32,006 nucleotides of DNA from Anaerolineae bacterium (GTDB lineage Bacteria > Chloroflexota > Anaerolineae > Aggregatilineales > Phototrophicaceae). Each line of letters begins with the position of its first letter. Position 1 is the first letter of the stretch. The stretch is taken from the NCBI GenBank assembly GCA_023382675.1, contig JAHDWN010000017.1:1-32006 (forward strand), given 5' to 3'. The translations under genes were made by a program, and so were the position numbers. This document shows, one piece after another, positions 23,037 to 30,845 of the stretch. The notes under the pieces were generated by a model, which saw only the letters and a program-made list of their open reading frames with translations, ran no database searches and was not told the DNA's origin.

Positions 23037-23065
23037 GTAGGGGCTTGGCGGCGCCAAGCCCCTAC
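23037..23065. terminator. 13-bp palindrome between convergent genes
   Basis: GTAGGGGCTTGGC (23037-23049) and GCCAAGCCCCTAC (23053-23065) with a 3-base loop. No T-tract follows on either strand. The same arm sequence type forms the suf terminator stem at 14122-14146. Confidence 0.6.
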
Positions 23066-23086
23066 ATGAAGGTTGGTGGTTGCCGT

Positions 23087-24097
23087 CTACGCCGCCTTGA
23101 GCACCCGCAGCGCGCGCAGCGTCACCCATTTGTTCGGCTGATTTTTGTCGCCGAAATTGTTCCAGATCTTGCCCGCGTAGCTGTATTCGAGCGGCCAGCG
23201 CCCCTGGTCATCCTGCTTGTCGCGGATCAGCGCCAGCGCGTTCGCCAGCCGTGGATCGCGCGCATAGCCAAGCGCGACGAGCGCTTCGACAATTTGCAGC
23301 AGATCGGTCACGTAGAAGACGGGGAAGCCGAACTTCCACCAGTTGCCGCTCGGCTTATCAGCGAAGCGTGACGGGTACCTCGCCGTCGCCGGATCAACGC
23401 TGAACAGGAAATCGATACCCGTCTGGATCGCGCGCTCGATGGTCGGCGTCCGCCGCGCGGCCGGCAGCTTGCCCAACGCCAGCATGACCTTGACGCCGCC
23501 CCAGGCACACGACAGCCCGCCGTTCGAGCCACAGGCGAACAGCGGCCCGCACTTGCCCGCGTAGTAACGCACCGGCGCATCCTTCTGTTCCTTCGGCGCA
23601 ATACCTTCACCGGTGACGCTGCGCGCCATCCAGTCGAATGCGCTGTCCAGCCGGGGATCGTCGCAGCCGATCGCAAGCAGCGCCTCGCACAGATTGCCCT
23701 GCAAGCAGTCCGCCGTCGCGGATGGCGCGCCGGAGAGGCTGAACTGGCCGCCGTCCGTCAGCCCTTGATCGATCGCGTAGGCGCAGGCGCGGGCGATCCG
23801 CTCATCCTGCGCCGCCGACGCGCCTAACTGCGCCAGCGTGATCAGCGACCAGACCGTGCCTTGGTACTTGGGGTAATAGCCGGGGCCGGGCTTGACCCAG
23901 TGGCCATCTGGCTGCATAACCGCGAGGATGTGGGCGATCTCCCCATGGCGATGCGCCTGTGTGCGAGCAGCTTCCAGTTCGGGGTCATCGTCGGGGCAGT
24001 CCAGAAGATCGCGCAGCGCCAGGTAGCGGACGCCGGGAGTTTTCGCTTCCATCAGCCAATCCAGCGGATCGGCCTTGAGCTGCTGTCGCCATGACAT
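23087..24097 (-). CDS. Alpha/alpha-toroid (prenyltransferase/squalene-cyclase-like fold) protein
   Basis: 336 residues. It begins DPLDWLMEAKTPGVRYLALRDLLD and then shows repeated helix pairs with GxW and QGTVWSL motifs: MQPDGHWVKPGPGYYPKYQGTVWSLITL, SAFDWMARSVTGEG, PSGNWWKFGFPVFYVTDLL and DDQGRWPLEYSY. This is the terpene cyclase/prenyltransferase toroid pattern, but DxDD and DxD-type catalytic motifs are not obvious. Some databases name such proteins after nitrogen fixation with no support. The start has AGGAGG 8 bases upstream. It may be a binding protein; no pathway partner is adjacent. Confidence 0.75.
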   Translation of the reverse strand: MSWRQQLKADPLDWLMEAKTPGVRYLALRDLLDCPDDDPELEAARTQAHRHGEIAHILAVMQPDGHWVKPGPGYYPKYQGTVWSLITLAQLGASAAQDERIARACAYAIDQGLTDGGQFSLSGAPSATADCLQGNLCEALLAIGCDDPRLDSAFDWMARSVTGEGIAPKEQKDAPVRYYAGKCGPLFACGSNGGLSCAWGGVKVMLALGKLPAARRTPTIERAIQTGIDFLFSVDPATARYPSRFADKPSGNWWKFGFPVFYVTDLLQIVEALVALGYARDPRLANALALIRDKQDDQGRWPLEYSYAGKIWNNFGDKNQPNKWVTLRALRVLKAA

Positions 24098-24191
24098 TGC
24101 TTCGCCTCCTTTCTATACAGACGAAACATATGTGCTATTCTATTATACTGCGATTCCGTCGACCAAGTCTCGCGTACACACATCGAAAGCC

Positions 24192-24221
24192 AAAAAAAAG
24201 CCGATCACATTCGTGACCGGC
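24192..24221 (-). terminator. Rho-independent terminator of the kinase-receiver operon
   Basis: On the minus strand, GCCGGTCAC (24221-24213) pairs with GTGATCGGC (24208-24200) with one mismatch and a 4-base loop, followed by eight T (24199-24192). It ends the operon that runs 26574 to 24254. Confidence 0.88.
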
Positions 24222-24253
24222 TGAAAGCTATCAGCGCTTGGCTAACGACTGCA

Positions 24254-24643
24254 TCACACCGTTTCCCAGACCGGCTCGCCGTTGAAGATGCGCGCCAGCT
24301 GGGTGGGAAACTTATCCGGATTGAGCGGCTTGCCAAGGAAACCGTGGAAGCCAATATCATAGGCCACCTGAATCTCGCTGACATGTACAGTACAGGCAAC
24401 GATCGGTACGTTCGCCACCCTGGGGTCAGTTTTCAGAGAGTCCAGGACGTCGTAGCCGTTCAAACCGGGCATCTCCAGGTCGAGGAAGATCACATCGAGC
24501 CGTCCAATTGTGTCGAGCACATCGGGAAGCCGTGTTGGGTTTGTCACCTGGGTGCTGCTCACGCCTTCCATTTCAAGCAATCCGACGAGTACAGCTACGT
24601 TTCTGGCGTTGTCGTCGATGATCAGCGCATGGCGTTCACTCAT
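24254..24643 (-). CDS. Single-domain response regulator (receiver only)
   Basis: 129 residues, one receiver: IIDDN pocket (8-12), phospho-acceptor Asp55 in VIFLDLEMPG, Thr in ACTVHVSE and Lys in LGKPL. The tail after the Lys (NPDKFPTQLARIFNGEPVWETV) resembles that of the two receivers upstream in the operon (EQLARIIEGEQVWYGG; GDTLDLIVRGENVWRIFS). This indicates a local duplication series. The start has GGAG 7 bases upstream. The last gene of the operon, followed by a strong terminator. Confidence 0.9.
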   Translation of the reverse strand: MSERHALIIDDNARNVAVLVGLLEMEGVSSTQVTNPTRLPDVLDTIGRLDVIFLDLEMPGLNGYDVLDSLKTDPRVANVPIVACTVHVSEIQVAYDIGFHGFLGKPLNPDKFPTQLARIFNGEPVWETV

Positions 24644-24735
24644 TATTGTCTCCAGTTAGCATAGATATGTTGAAAGCGATACCGAACAGTGCTGCAGCCA
24701 GGTTTTTTCGCACCTCGGCTGCACCACATCATGGT

Positions 24736-25158
24736 TTAGGCCGTTACAAAGTGCTCGCCGCCGTACCAGACTTGCTCGCCCTCGATAATGCGCGCAAGCT
24801 GCTCGGGTAACAGGATCATGTCGATAGGCTTGGCGATGAAGCCGCTGAAGCCGTTCTCACGCGTTTCCTTGATCGCGGCCGATGGATCAGCGGCAGAGAT
24901 AGCGACGACAGGCACATTCTCAAAACCGGGCAGTTCGCGAATTCGCTTGAAAACATCGTAGCCGGTTATGCCGCCAGGCAGCATCAAGTCGAGAATGATC
25001 AGATCAAAGTGCTTGAAGCATTGCAGGTGCATTTCCGCTTGGCGTCCCCAACGATCGAATTCAAGCGTCGCGCCCTGAGTCATGAGCACCGTCTGGTAGA
25101 TGACGCGATTTTGAGCATTGTCTTCGACGATGAAGATATTCTTGCCTTTCAGAAGCAT
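24736..25158 (-). CDS. Single-domain response regulator (receiver only)
   Basis: 140 residues. Receiver with VEDN pocket (11-14), Asp57 in LIILDLMLPG, Ser in AISAAD and Lys in IAKPID. One extra residue follows the MLP motif (LPGGITGYDV), as found in some Ntr-like receivers. The tail EQLARIIEGEQVWYGGEHFVTA is related to its neighbours. It is 20 bases after the previous receiver and 92 before the next, all on the minus strand. It must signal by protein contact or phosphotransfer, as it has no output domain. Confidence 0.9.
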   Translation of the reverse strand: MLLKGKNIFIVEDNAQNRVIYQTVLMTQGATLEFDRWGRQAEMHLQCFKHFDLIILDLMLPGGITGYDVFKRIRELPGFENVPVVAISAADPSAAIKETRENGFSGFIAKPIDMILLPEQLARIIEGEQVWYGGEHFVTA

Positions 25159-25178
25159 GTCATGTCCCTGTTTCGACC

Positions 25179-25586
25179 CTAACTAAAGATGCGCCAGACA
25201 TTTTCACCGCGCACGATGAGATCGAGCGTATCACCGAAGGTCATCATGTCAATCGGCTTAGCAAGGCAGCCGTCGAAACCAGCAGTACGCAGTTGATCGA
25301 CTTCCTCATTCATGACGCTCGCCGTCATCGCCACGATCGGCACGCCCTGGAAGCGCGGTGACTGGCGCAGCATCGACAGCATTTCAAAGCCGTTATGTGG
25401 CTTGAGATGAATGTCGAGCAGCACTAGATCAGGACGCGGCTCGACGGCCTCGGCGCGCGCCAGAAAGTCGGTGCTGTCCTCGAAAATCGTCATGCCAGGC
25501 AGCTCGAGATAAGTGGCGACCATCTCCATGACGGTGCGGCTGCGCGGCTCATCTTCGACATACAAGATGTTGGGTTGGCTATTCAT
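25179..25586 (-). CDS. Single-domain response regulator (receiver only)
   Basis: 135 residues. Receiver with VEDE pocket (10-13), Asp58 in LVLLDIHLKPHNGF, Thr in AMTASVMNEE and Lys in LAKPID. The usual LxMPxxxG is LHLKPHNG here: Lys replaces the Pro at the fourth place after the Asp. The start overlaps the kinase stop by 8 bases (ATGAATAG), so the two are tightly coupled. It is probably the first receiver phosphorylated by the 331-residue kinase. Confidence 0.9.
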   Translation of the reverse strand: MNSQPNILYVEDEPRSRTVMEMVATYLELPGMTIFEDSTDFLARAEAVEPRPDLVLLDIHLKPHNGFEMLSMLRQSPRFQGVPIVAMTASVMNEEVDQLRTAGFDGCLAKPIDMMTFGDTLDLIVRGENVWRIFS

Positions 25587-26574
25587 GACTCCCCCCCTTC
25601 AGCATTCGCGTCACGGGTAGTTTGGCCTGATCCGGAGGCTGCGCCGGCAGCGCCACGTAGAACCGCGAACCCTTCTTCGGCTCGCTTTCCAGCCACATGC
25701 GCCCTCCATGAGCTTCGGCCAGACTGCGCGAAATCGGCATGCCCAGGCCTGTGCCACCGCCCTGCCGCAGCCCTGACGCGGTCTGGCGGAAGGCCTCGAA
25801 CACGGCGGCCTGGTCTTCAGGCTCGATACCGACGCCAGTGTCTTCGATGACGAAGACCACTTCGTCACCCTGGCGATTGGCGCGAAGTTCGACGTGGCCT
25901 TTTTCCGTGAATTTGCAGGCGTTCGACATGATGTTGAGCAAAATCTGGAATACGCGCTGGCGGTCGGCGCGGATGGCGGGCAGGTCGTCCGCAATCTTGG
26001 CGCGGAGCTCGATTGACTTTTCGCCGGTCAGGCCTTTGGCTGTCGACATGACCGACTCGACAATCGGCTTGAGATCGACGTTGTCGTCGAACAGCAGGTT
26101 GAGTGACCCGGACTCGATCTTCGACATATCCAGCACGTCGTTGATCAGCGTTAGCAGGTGGCGGGAGCTATCGATCACCTCATTGAGTGTGCTGGCCTGC
26201 TTCTCGTTGACCGGCCCCTGCACGCCGAGGGCGACAAAGCGCGTGAAGTTAATGATGGCGTTGAGCGGCGTGCGCAGTTCATGCGACATGCTCGCCAGGA
26301 AGGCAGACTTGACCTGATTGGCGCGCTCAAGGTCAGCCTTGGCGCGCTCGACCTCGGACTTGGCAAGCACGAATTCGTCAACCGTCGCTTGCAGCTCGAT
26401 GGCATCGTCTTCAATCTGCGTCTTGAGCCTCGTCACTTCTTTCTCCAGGCTCTCGACCTGGGTGCGAAGGCGAGCGATCTCACTCTCGGAGTCTGGCGAG
26501 CTGCCTTTTTGTGTACCCGGCGGCACAGACGGCTGAGATTCAATGGTTTTGACGTCTGCTAGGTTCATATCCAT
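25579..26574 (-). CDS. Soluble histidine kinase with coiled-coil N-terminus
   Basis: 331 residues from ATG 26574, with GGAGG 9-10 bases upstream; the GTG at 26592 would lie inside this ribosome site. No PAS or membrane part: residues 30-88 form a coiled coil (SESEIARLRTQVESLEKEV). HisKA follows with His98 in SMSHELRTPLNAIINF, then HATPase_c with NIMSNACKFT, IEDTGVGIE and GGGTGLGMPISRSLAEAHGG. Lacking a sensor, it probably receives its signal from another protein. It heads an operon of one kinase and three receivers. Confidence 0.93.
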   Translation of the reverse strand: MDMNLADVKTIESQPSVPPGTQKGSSPDSESEIARLRTQVESLEKEVTRLKTQIEDDAIELQATVDEFVLAKSEVERAKADLERANQVKSAFLASMSHELRTPLNAIINFTRFVALGVQGPVNEKQASTLNEVIDSSRHLLTLINDVLDMSKIESGSLNLLFDDNVDLKPIVESVMSTAKGLTGEKSIELRAKIADDLPAIRADRQRVFQILLNIMSNACKFTEKGHVELRANRQGDEVVFVIEDTGVGIEPEDQAAVFEAFRQTASGLRQGGGTGLGMPISRSLAEAHGGRMWLESEPKKGSRFYVALPAQPPDQAKLPVTRMLKGGSHE

Positions 26575-26937
26575 AAAGGGAATTCCTCCCACTGCCCGAA
26601 TTGTGGCCGCCCGCGCATGTTCTTTGACGTAAGAAGCCTGCGCAAACCACGGCCAGAATTACGCTGTCACACATTTCTATTCTAAGGTCACCTTACTGAA
26701 GATTACGTTGGGGTATTTTGTGAAGATTTTGTAAAAACCACGGCCTGAGCCGCGGATTCATTCGCGTGCATGACGCAGATCTGGCGTGTCCATGCCATCC
26801 TTAACTTGACTCTCGAACAGGCCAAATTAGAGTACAGATAATGATACGTAGTGCGGCCTAGCTCACCTTTGGTTACAACGCAACATAAGTGGACCGCGAG
26901 CAGTAGGTGATTTGCGAGCGAAGGAGTAAGCTTCATT
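26575..26937. other. Divergent intergenic region between kinase operon and triplicated genes
   Basis: No gene is seen in these 363 bases. On the minus strand a terminator-like hairpin (26755-26738, CCGCGGC/GCCGTGG with a CTGA-type loop and one mismatch) is followed by five T (26737-26733), about 160 bases upstream of the kinase start. If the kinase promoter lies beyond it, it could attenuate the operon. A candidate promoter for the plus-strand genes is at 26806-26833. Confidence 0.45.
26806..26833 (+). promoter_or_regulatory. Candidate promoter of the first paralogue
   Basis: TTGACT at 26806-26811, then 16 bases and TAGAGT at 26828-26833. The -10 is weak. The leader would be about 100 bases. 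Confidence 0.3.
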
Positions 26938-27339
26938 ATGAGTACGGAAACGATTATTGAGAATGAGTATACGACGCTCTGGTACCACCCCGATTCCAGG
27001 ATTGTCCATCACAAATGGCACAAGTTCATTCATGGTGAGCGGTTCCGCGAAGTCCTGGAGAAAGGGCTAGAAATCTTCCAGGAACGCGGCGCCAACAAGT
27101 GGCTCTCCGACGATCGCAACAATTCCACGCTGCCCGCCGCCGACTCGGAATGGGGCATCAAAGATTGGAATCCGCGAGTGATGGCGGCGGGTTGGAAATA
27201 CTGGGCGATTGTGATGCCGGACAAAGTTGTCGGCAAAATGAATATGCAGCGGTTTATCGACTTGTATGCCGAGCAAGGGCTCAACATCGACATCTTCGAC
27301 GATGCCGATGAGGCGTTGAAATGGCTTGAATCAGTCTGA
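26938..27339 (+). CDS. Paralogue 1 of a tandem triplet; STAS/SEC14-like small protein
   Basis: 133 residues. The three tandem proteins share the opening ET..E..Y.TLWY.P.S.IVHH..H.FIHGE.FREVL, then KWLSDDR.NS, W.....W.PRV...GWKYWA.V.PDKV.G.MN and a C-terminal DEA..WLESV. I read the pattern as an alpha/beta domain of the STAS type (strand at IVHHKWHKF, helix at FREVLEKGLEIF, strand at NKWLSDDR), but this is by eye. No catalytic motif is evident. The ribosome site AAGGAG is at 26921-26926. It is divergent from the kinase-receiver operon and may act with it. Confidence 0.8.
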   Translation: MSTETIIENEYTTLWYHPDSRIVHHKWHKFIHGERFREVLEKGLEIFQERGANKWLSDDRNNSTLPAADSEWGIKDWNPRVMAAGWKYWAIVMPDKVVGKMNMQRFIDLYAEQGLNIDIFDDADEALKWLESV

Positions 27340-27484
27340 TCGCGGTGGGGACGCAACCCAGATGAGTCATCTCAGACGATAGCGGATCTGCCGGATCGGC
27401 TCAAATTGGCACGGCCTTTCAACACATGCAGATGCTAAGGGCAATGTCTCGCAATGACCAACTTCAAGTGAAGGACAATCTGCA

Positions 27485-27886
27485 ATGAAACAAGAAATAA
27501 TTCTCGAAACCGATTACGCGACGCTGTGGTACTACCCCGAAGCCAAGATCATCCATCACAAATTCCACAAATTCATTCATGGGGAGAGGTTCCGCGAGGT
27601 GCTGTCGACGGGGCTTGAAATCTTTGAAAAGGACGGCGCGCAGAAATGGCTGTCCGACGACCGTAATAATTCCACGCTGACGGCTGCGGACTCGGATTGG
27701 GCCGTCAACGTCTGGACGCCACGCGTGCTGGCGGCGGGCTGGAAATATTGGGCAATTGTGCTGCCGGACAAGGTAGTCGGCAAGATGAACATGCAGCGCT
27801 ACATCGAACAGAATGCTGAATTGGGCGTCACCGTCGACATCTTCGACGATACCGACGAGGCATTGAAGTGGTTGGAGTCAGTTTGA
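27485..27886 (+). CDS. Paralogue 2 of a tandem triplet; STAS/SEC14-like small protein
   Basis: 133 residues, the same length as paralogue 1 and aligning without gaps: ETDYATLWYYPEAKIIHHKF, GERFREVLSTGLEIFEK, KWLSDDRNNSTLTAADSDW, WKYWAIVLPDKVVGKMNMQR, DEALKWLESV. It differs most in the loop after FEK (DGAQ) and around AVNVWTPRV. AAGGA precedes the start. The 60 bases before it resemble those before paralogue 3 (CAGATGCT.AGGGGCAATG), so leader and gene were probably duplicated together. Confidence 0.8.
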   Translation: MKQEIILETDYATLWYYPEAKIIHHKFHKFIHGERFREVLSTGLEIFEKDGAQKWLSDDRNNSTLTAADSDWAVNVWTPRVLAAGWKYWAIVLPDKVVGKMNMQRYIEQNAELGVTVDIFDDTDEALKWLESV

Positions 27887-27969
27887 AGCAAGCTGGCTCG
27901 AACTGAGCCGCAGCCAGATTTAGTACGATTTGTTTCAGGCCAACGCGAAATTGTTGGATCAGCATAGGT

Positions 27970-28013
27970 GGGTAATGCCCTTCAGCGCACACAGATGCTG
28001 AGGGGCAATGCCC
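27970..28013 (+). promoter_or_regulatory. Hairpin in the leader of paralogue 3
   Basis: GGGTAATGCCCTTCAGC (27970-27986) and GCTGAGGGGCAATGCCC (27997-28013) pair at 16 of 17 positions around a 10-base loop. It ends 35 bases before the start codon. Only the right arm is kept before paralogue 2. There is no T-tract, so a leader structure is more likely than a terminator. Confidence 0.5.
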
Positions 28014-28048
28014 TGTAATGATTGGCTGCGCTTGAAAGACAGGATGTC

Positions 28049-28450
28049 ATGAACAGAGAAACGATTCTCGAAACCGATTACGCGACGTTGTGGTACTACC
28101 CCGACTCCAGGATCGTCCATCACCAGTTCCACCGGTTCATTCATGGTGAGAAGTTCCGCGAGGTGCTGGAGACGGGGCTCAAAGTCTTCCGCGAGCGCGG
28201 CGCCAGCAAATGGCTCTCCGACGACCGCAAGAACTCCGCCCTGCCGCAGGCTGACGCAGAATGGGGACTGGGCGATTGGAATCCGCGCGTGTTCAAAGAG
28301 GGCTGGAAGTATTGGGCTGTGGTCATGCCGGACAAAGTCGCCGGGCAGATGAACCTCAACCGGCTCATGAAAGAGAACATCGATCTCGGCCTGACAGTCA
28401 AGGCGTTTGAAGATCCGGATGAAGCCATGGCCTGGCTCGAATCGGTCTGA
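28049..28450 (+). CDS. Paralogue 3 of a tandem triplet; STAS/SEC14-like small protein
   Basis: 133 residues from ATG 28049, chosen to match the paralogues and because AGGA lies about 6 bases upstream; a start at 28022 would add 9 residues. The core is the same as in the other two: ETDYATLWYYPDSRIVHHQF, FIHGEKFREVLETGLKVFRERGASKWLSDDR, WKYWAVVMPDKVAGQMNLNR, DEAMAWLESV. It is the most divergent at the C-terminal end (ENIDLGLTVKAFEDP). Followed by a GCCCTTCTCC hairpin. Three copies kept close in length and core suggest a dosage or heteromer role; function unknown. Confidence 0.8.
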   Translation: MNRETILETDYATLWYYPDSRIVHHQFHRFIHGEKFREVLETGLKVFRERGASKWLSDDRKNSALPQADAEWGLGDWNPRVFKEGWKYWAVVMPDKVAGQMNLNRLMKENIDLGLTVKAFEDPDEAMAWLESV

Positions 28451-28484
28451 GGCTATGCAGGCATAGCGCCTCCTGAAGCTCGCT

Positions 28485-28514
28485 GCCCTTCTCCTCGCGC
28501 CTGGGGAGAAGGGC
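28485..28514. terminator. 10-bp palindrome after the triplet
   Basis: GCCCTTCTCC (28485-28494) and GGAGAAGGGC (28505-28514) with a 10-base loop. No T-tract. The arms are the same words as inside the MITE at 6987-7159, so it is a dispersed palindrome. The rest of the gap 28515-28734 shows only small inverted repeats (CTCGC/GCGAG at 28565-28578, ATCACC/GGTGAT at 28583-28601). Confidence 0.5.
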
Positions 28515-28734
28515 GCGCGATTTCAATCCCCGCACATAAGCGCAAGCTGACCGCATTTCCCCCGCTCGCGAATGCGAGAAAAATCACCTTCCACGGGTGA
28601 TGAGTCGCACTATCTGCCGGGTACAGGCCGCCTTAAGGTGAACATAGGCATCCATGAGGCTGCCTGACTGGTAGCGCGGGCCGTCATCGTTCCCCGACTT
28701 CGCCGGCTACAGGCCCGCAAAAAGGGGACTTCAC

Positions 28735-30678
28735 ATGACCAGGACGCGCATTCTCCTCATTCTGCTCGTGACATTGTTGGCGCTCGCCTTGCTTCAGGCG
28801 GATACCCTGGCGCAGCCGACCTTCGAGGCCACGGCCTGCCCGTTCGACCTGCCGCCCGGCGCGATTGAGGGCGAGGATGTCGAATGCGGCTACGTGAGCG
28901 TGCCGGAAGATCATGCCAGCCCGGACGGTCGTCAAATCAAGCTGGCGGTCGCCATCATCCACCCACCCGGCGGCGCAACCCATCCCGATCCGATTGTCTA
29001 CCTCAGCGGCGGGCCGGGCGGCAGCCGTCTCATGCTGCTGAATCTCATGACCGATAGTTACCCGCCCATGTTCGCGCTCGAACGCGATCTGATCATCTTC
29101 GACCAGCGCGGCGTCGGTTACTCACAGCCGGCGCTCGTCTGCCCGGAGATGGTCGAGCTGTTGGCGGAACTCTTCGATTACGAATGGCAGGGCGAAGCGC
29201 TCGACGCCGAGGGCGTGCGCGAACTCAAGGTCGATACGCTGACAGCCTGCCGAAACGATCTGAGCGAGATCGCCGATCTGTCGCGGTACCACACGACGCA
29301 GAATGCCGCCGATGTGGCCGATCTGCGCGCCGCCATGGGCTACGATGAAATCAACCTGTACGGCAGTTCCTACGGCACGCTGCTGGCGCTGGAAGTCATG
29401 CGCAGCCATCCCGAAGGCATCCGCAGCGTCATCCTCGACGCGCCCTACACCCCGGCGGCGGATCTTTACCTGGCGCTGCCCGGCAACTTTGCCCGCGCGC
29501 TGGAGAGTATGTTCGTTGACTGCGCCGCCGAAGCCGCCTGCAATGCCGCCTATCCCGACCTGCGCGCAGTCTTCACCGACGTGCTCGATCAGCTTCGCAG
29601 CAGGCCCTACGAAACCAACGTCATTCACCCGTTCAACCGCACGCGCTATCCACTGCTGCTCAACGACGACATGTTCCTCTACCTGATGTTCCGCGGCCTT
29701 TACATCACCGAACTGCGCCCGCTGCTGCCGCAGATCATCTATGCTGCGCATGAGGGCACGTTCGACGTGATCACGCAGATCGCGCAGCGGGAACTGCTGC
29801 TCCACAGTGTCCAGTCCTGGGGCATGTACCTGTCGGTGCTCTGCCACGACGAGATCGCCTTCAGCACCGTCGAACAGTTTCGGGCTGCCGTTGCTGAGCA
29901 TCCCGAATACGAGGGTTTCTTCAGCCACTTCGAGGCAGGCGAACTGACCTACGCCATCTGCGAACGCTGGGGCGCGGGCGAAGCCGACGCCAGCGCCAAC
30001 GCGGATGTCATCAGCGACATTCCCACGCTGCTCTTCACTGGCGCGTCCGACCCGATTGTCGCGCCGAATTGGGGGCGTGACGCCGCCGCGCATCTCACCA
30101 ACGGCTACTATTTCTCGTTCCCCGGCTACGGGCACGGCGTCGGCGCGAGCCACGCATGCCCGCTCAGCATGATCATTGCCTTCGTCACTGATCCGACACA
30201 CACACCGGACGCCTCGTGCATGGACGAGATGGAGGTCGCCGCCTTTGCCCTGCCGGCTGAAGAGACTGTGGTCGAGATGGAGCCGTTCACTCAGGAAGAC
30301 ATGAGCATCAGCGGCCTCGCGCCTGTAGGCTGGACGGCTGCCGGCCCCGGCGCATTCGTGCGCGGTCGGGATGTCACCGACGTGACGGCGCTCATCCAGC
30401 AGCGCGCGCCGCTCTCTCTGGACGACGTGACCGCCCTGCTGGCGGCGCAGCTGGGTCTGGATGGGGTGCCCGAAAGCAGTGCCACCCGCGAAGCCAACGG
30501 CCAGACGTGGACGATCTATGCGCTCGAAGTCCAGGGCATCGCCGTCGATGCGGCGCTGGCGCAAGTCGGCGATACCACGCTCATCATCTTGATGAACAGC
30601 ACGATGCGCGAGCACGACGCGCTCTACGAACAGGTCTTCCTGCCCGCCGTCGATGCGCTCGTGCCGCTGGAGGAATAG
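28735..30678 (+). CDS. Secreted alpha/beta-hydrolase, peptidase S33/TAP-like
   Basis: 647 residues. A signal peptide covers about 1-26. The fold matches tripeptidyl-aminopeptidase/prolyl-iminopeptidase (S33): oxyanion loop YLSGGPGGS (89-97), DQRGVGYSQP (123-132), nucleophile elbow LYGSSYGT with Ser212, catalytic Asp439 in LLFTGASDPIV and His467 in GYGHGVG. Cysteines in the cap (CAAEAACN and others) suggest an extracellular enzyme. About 140 residues after 500 are extra, of unknown role. It likely removes N-terminal residues or peptides outside the cell; the true substrate is not known. AGGGGA lies 7 bases upstream of the ATG. Confidence 0.9.
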   Translation: MTRTRILLILLVTLLALALLQADTLAQPTFEATACPFDLPPGAIEGEDVECGYVSVPEDHASPDGRQIKLAVAIIHPPGGATHPDPIVYLSGGPGGSRLMLLNLMTDSYPPMFALERDLIIFDQRGVGYSQPALVCPEMVELLAELFDYEWQGEALDAEGVRELKVDTLTACRNDLSEIADLSRYHTTQNAADVADLRAAMGYDEINLYGSSYGTLLALEVMRSHPEGIRSVILDAPYTPAADLYLALPGNFARALESMFVDCAAEAACNAAYPDLRAVFTDVLDQLRSRPYETNVIHPFNRTRYPLLLNDDMFLYLMFRGLYITELRPLLPQIIYAAHEGTFDVITQIAQRELLLHSVQSWGMYLSVLCHDEIAFSTVEQFRAAVAEHPEYEGFFSHFEAGELTYAICERWGAGEADASANADVISDIPTLLFTGASDPIVAPNWGRDAAAHLTNGYYFSFPGYGHGVGASHACPLSMIIAFVTDPTHTPDASCMDEMEVAAFALPAEETVVEMEPFTQEDMSISGLAPVGWTAAGPGAFVRGRDVTDVTALIQQRAPLSLDDVTALLAAQLGLDGVPESSATREANGQTWTIYALEVQGIAVDAALAQVGDTTLIILMNSTMREHDALYEQVFLPAVDALVPLEE

Positions 30679-30845
30679 CGAAGGGCATTCGGCTATCGGC
30701 TTTCGGCGGTCGGCCTTTTACCATATGCTGTTAGCCGCGAGCTTTTTGGGGCGGGTAACTAGCCCAAGAGCAGATGGGTACGAAAGCCTCTAGATTCCGC
30801 AATCGAAAAGCCGATAGCCAATAGCCGACCGCCGACAGCCACTCC
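30679..30845. repeat. Intergenic repeat with permuted GGCTATCGGC modules
   Basis: GGCTATCGGCTTT (30691-30703) is the exact reverse complement of 30807-30819, and CGGCGGTCGGC (30704-30714) that of 30824-30834. The two modules have the same order on both sides rather than the mirrored order of one hairpin, so it is a modular repeat. It lies between convergent genes. Confidence 0.65.
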
